Assembly: GCA_044508835.1 (NCBI GenBank)
Contig: JBIQHD010000006.1
Span: forward strand, 1 to 64,000
DNA length: 64,000 nt
Direction: 5' to 3'
DNA from: JAKFDI01 sp044508835
GTDB taxonomy: Bacteria > Pseudomonadota > Gammaproteobacteria > Burkholderiales > Burkholderiaceae_C
Shown here: positions 62,433-64,000 of the stretch, in pieces
Numbering within the stretch: the first letter of the stretch is position 1
How the letters are laid out: the number at the start of each line of letters is the position of its first letter
The notes under the pieces: model-generated
Told to the model about the DNA's origin: nothing
Seen by the model: the letters and a program-made list of their open reading frames with translations, nothing else
Database searches by the model: none
Position numbers and translations under genes: made by a program

Positions 62433-64000
62433 TCAGCCCTTGGCCGGCTGGTCGGCCTGCGGCTTCCAGACCGTGCCGATGGACACGGCCTTCAATTTCT
62501 TCTTGCGCCCGTACCACAGGTTCACCAGGCCGCGCGAGAACATGACCGCCGAGAACATCGACGTCAGGATCCCGATCGTGTGCACCACCGCGAAGCCGCG
62601 CACCGGCCCCGAGCCGAAGGCGAGCAGCGCCAGCGCCGCGATGAGCGTGGTGACGTTGGAGTCGAGGATGGTCGCCCAGGCGCGCTCGTAGCCCAGGTTG
62701 ATGGCCGTCTGCGGCGACGCGCCCGCGCGCAGCTCCTCGCGCACGCGCTCGTTGATCAGCACGTTGGCGTCGATGGCCATGCCCAGCGTGAGCGCGATGG
62801 CGGCGATGCCGGGCAGCGTGAGCGTGGCCTGCAGCAGCGACAGCACCGCCACCAGCAGCAGCAGGTTGAACGACAGCGCCAGCGTCGAGAAGACGCCGAA
62901 CAGCATGTAGTACGCGCACATGAACACCGCGATGGCGATGAAGCCGTAGAGCACGCTGTCGAAGCCCTTGGCGATGTTCTCGGCGCCGAGCGTCGGGCCG
63001 ACGGTGCGCTCCTCGATGATCTCCATCGGCGCGGCGAGCGAGCCCGAGCGCAGCAGCAGCGCCACGTCGTTCGCCTCCTCGGTCGTCATCCGGCCGGAGA
63101 TCTGCACGCGCCCGCCGCCGATCTCGGTGCGGATCACCGGCGCGGTCACGACCTCGCCCTTGCCCTTCTCGAACAGCAGGATGGCCATGCGCTTGCCGAT
63201 GTTCTCGCGCGTGATGTCGCGGAAGATGCGCGAGCCCTTGGCGTCCAGCGTGAGGTGCACCGCCGGCTCCTGCGTCTGGCTGTCGAAGCCGGGCTGCGCG
63301 TCGGTGAGGTTCTCGCCGGTGAGGATGACCTGGCGCTTGACGATGACCGGCGAGCCGCCGCGCTCCTGGTAGCGCTCGGTGCCGAAGGGCACGGGGCCGG
63401 TGCCGGCCGCCGCCGCATAGGCCTCGGTGCTCTCGTCGACGAGGCGCACTTCCAGCGTGGCGGTGCGGCCGATGATGTCCTTGGCCTTGGCCGTGTCCTG
63501 CACGCCCGGCAGCTGCACCACCACGCGGTCGGCGCCCTGCTGCTGGATCACGGGCTCGGCCACGCCCAGCTCGTTCACGCGGTTGTGCAGCGTGGTGATG
63601 TTCTGCTTGATCGCCGATTCCTGCACGCGCCGCGCCGCCTCGGGCTTGAGCACGCCGGCGAGGCGGAACTCGCTGCCGTCGGGCCGGGCCGTCCACTGCA
63701 GGTCGGGCAGCTGGTCCCGCAGGATGTCCTGCGCGGCGTTCAGCGTCTGGTCGTCGCGGAAGCGCACCTCCACGTTGTTGCCGTCGCGCGTGATGCCGGC
63801 ATGGCGCAGGTTCCTGTCGCGCAGCAGGGTGCGGATGTCGCCCGCCAGCGATTCCGCGCGCTTGGTGAGCGCCGCCTTCATGTCGACCTGCATCAGGAAG
63901 TGCACGCCGCCGCGCAGGTCGAGGCCGAGGTACATCGGCTTGGGTTCGGCGCCGAGCAGCCGCAGGTGCGACAGCCACACCGGCGAGCGCGACAGCAGGT
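62433..64000 (-). CDS. secD: Protein translocase subunit SecD (5' end beyond the window)
   Basis: About 521 C-terminal residues of SecD are present; the start lies to the right of the window. LGLDLRGGVHFLMQVD, the long P1 periplasmic domain, GKRMAILLFEKGKGEVVTAPVI and the second transmembrane block with LTLGMAIDANVLINERVREELRAG mark the RND-fold protein. The in-frame GTG at 63980 is internal (the preceding codons read LSRSPV), not the start. SecD with SecF pulls substrates across the membrane. Confidence 0.97.
   Translation of the reverse strand, partial: LLSRSPVWLSHLRLLGAEPKPMYLGLDLRGGVHFLMQVDMKAALTKRAESLAGDIRTLLRDRNLRHAGITRDGNNVEVRFRDDQTLNAAQDILRDQLPDLQWTARPDGSEFRLAGVLKPEAARRVQESAIKQNITTLHNRVNELGVAEPVIQQQGADRVVVQLPGVQDTAKAKDIIGRTATLEVRLVDESTEAYAAAAGTGPVPFGTERYQERGGSPVIVKRQVILTGENLTDAQPGFDSQTQEPAVHLTLDAKGSRIFRDITRENIGKRMAILLFEKGKGEVVTAPVIRTEIGGGRVQISGRMTTEEANDVALLLRSGSLAAPMEIIEERTVGPTLGAENIAKGFDSVLYGFIAIAVFMCAYYMLFGVFSTLALSFNLLLLVAVLSLLQATLTLPGIAAIALTLGMAIDANVLINERVREELRAGASPQTAINLGYERAWATILDSNVTTLIAALALLAFGSGPVRGFAVVHTIGILTSMFSAVMFSRGLVNLWYGRKKKLKAVSIGTVWKPQADQPAKG

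Noticed and set aside
59036..62545. 1169-codon plus-strand frame antisense to DUF1631, secF and part of secD
   Set aside because: Shadow of real genes; its His/Arg/Gly-rich sequence has no domain.

Overview
The window is a gene-dense, roughly 70% G+C chromosomal segment of a betaproteobacterium, order Burkholderiales, probably Comamonadaceae or a close relative. Supporting signs are an S-adenosylhomocysteine (SAH) riboswitch ahead of ahcY-tlyA-metF, a divergent DUF2917/LysR pair, the dapF-DUF484-xerC block, the pgk/pyk/fba/purC/purE/purK/tsaC backbone, and def-fmt-htpX facing lysM-dprA-smg. No rRNA, tRNA, CRISPR array, insertion sequence or transposase was recognised, and no gene-free stretch exceeds 300 bases.

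Layout. (1) 1-2.3 kb: accessory-looking DNA just downstream of glmS, with a large imperfect palindrome, a phospholipase-D-like protein and a self-inhibited Fic AMPylator; four copies of one heptamer lie between the fic start and the glmS stop. (2) 2.3-11 kb: glmS, an Lrp-type regulator, then leftward lpxL-like x2, dapF, DUF484, xerC and DUF454; metK runs the other way behind a strongly folded leader. (3) 11-15.6 kb: a metallo-beta-lactamase hydrolase, a lipoprotein, an MFS carrier and a HAD phosphatase. (4) 15.7-22 kb: the SAH-riboswitch operon for the activated-methyl cycle and one-carbon metabolism, two 5-formyl-THF cyclo-ligase paralogues, and TfoX and DUF2917 genes that overlap tail to tail by 208 bases. 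(5) 22-38 kb: housekeeping genes (lytic transglycosylase, cca, folM-like/folB, ttcA, glmU, uracil-DNA glycosylase, tsaB-rimI, dacB) with several lipoproteins. (6) 38-52.9 kb: tsaC, purK-purE, purC, fba, pyk and pgk in conserved Burkholderiales order, interrupted by a TPR protein, a CnoX-like thioredoxin, an HTH-ATPase-DUF4325 protein, ilvA and an orphan binding protein, then azlCD. (7) 52.9-64 kb: htpX, fmt, def, a LysM protein, dprA, smg, DUF1631, secF and secD, which is cut by the right edge.

The genes serve linked housekeeping jobs: methyl-group recycling (metK, ahcY, metF), folate supply (folB, folM-like, cyclo-ligases), amino sugars and envelope (glmS, glmU, lpxL-like, dapF, dacB, Slt), tRNA modification (ttcA, tsaB, tsaC, cca), N-formylmethionine handling (fmt, def), lower glycolysis, purines and Sec export.

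The most unusual signals are non-coding. A mosaic intergenic element has two long copies (4804-4957 and 51994-52110) whose hairpins differ by paired, compensating base changes; one copy is translated as the C-terminus of AzlC. Shorter relatives lie at 35497, 41790 and 58392. The metK leader (9682-9837) starts at the predicted transcription start and folds into consecutive hairpins, so it is a candidate new regulatory RNA. Among proteins, the HTH-HATPase-DUF4325 fusion and the Fic gene with its repeat array deserve attention.
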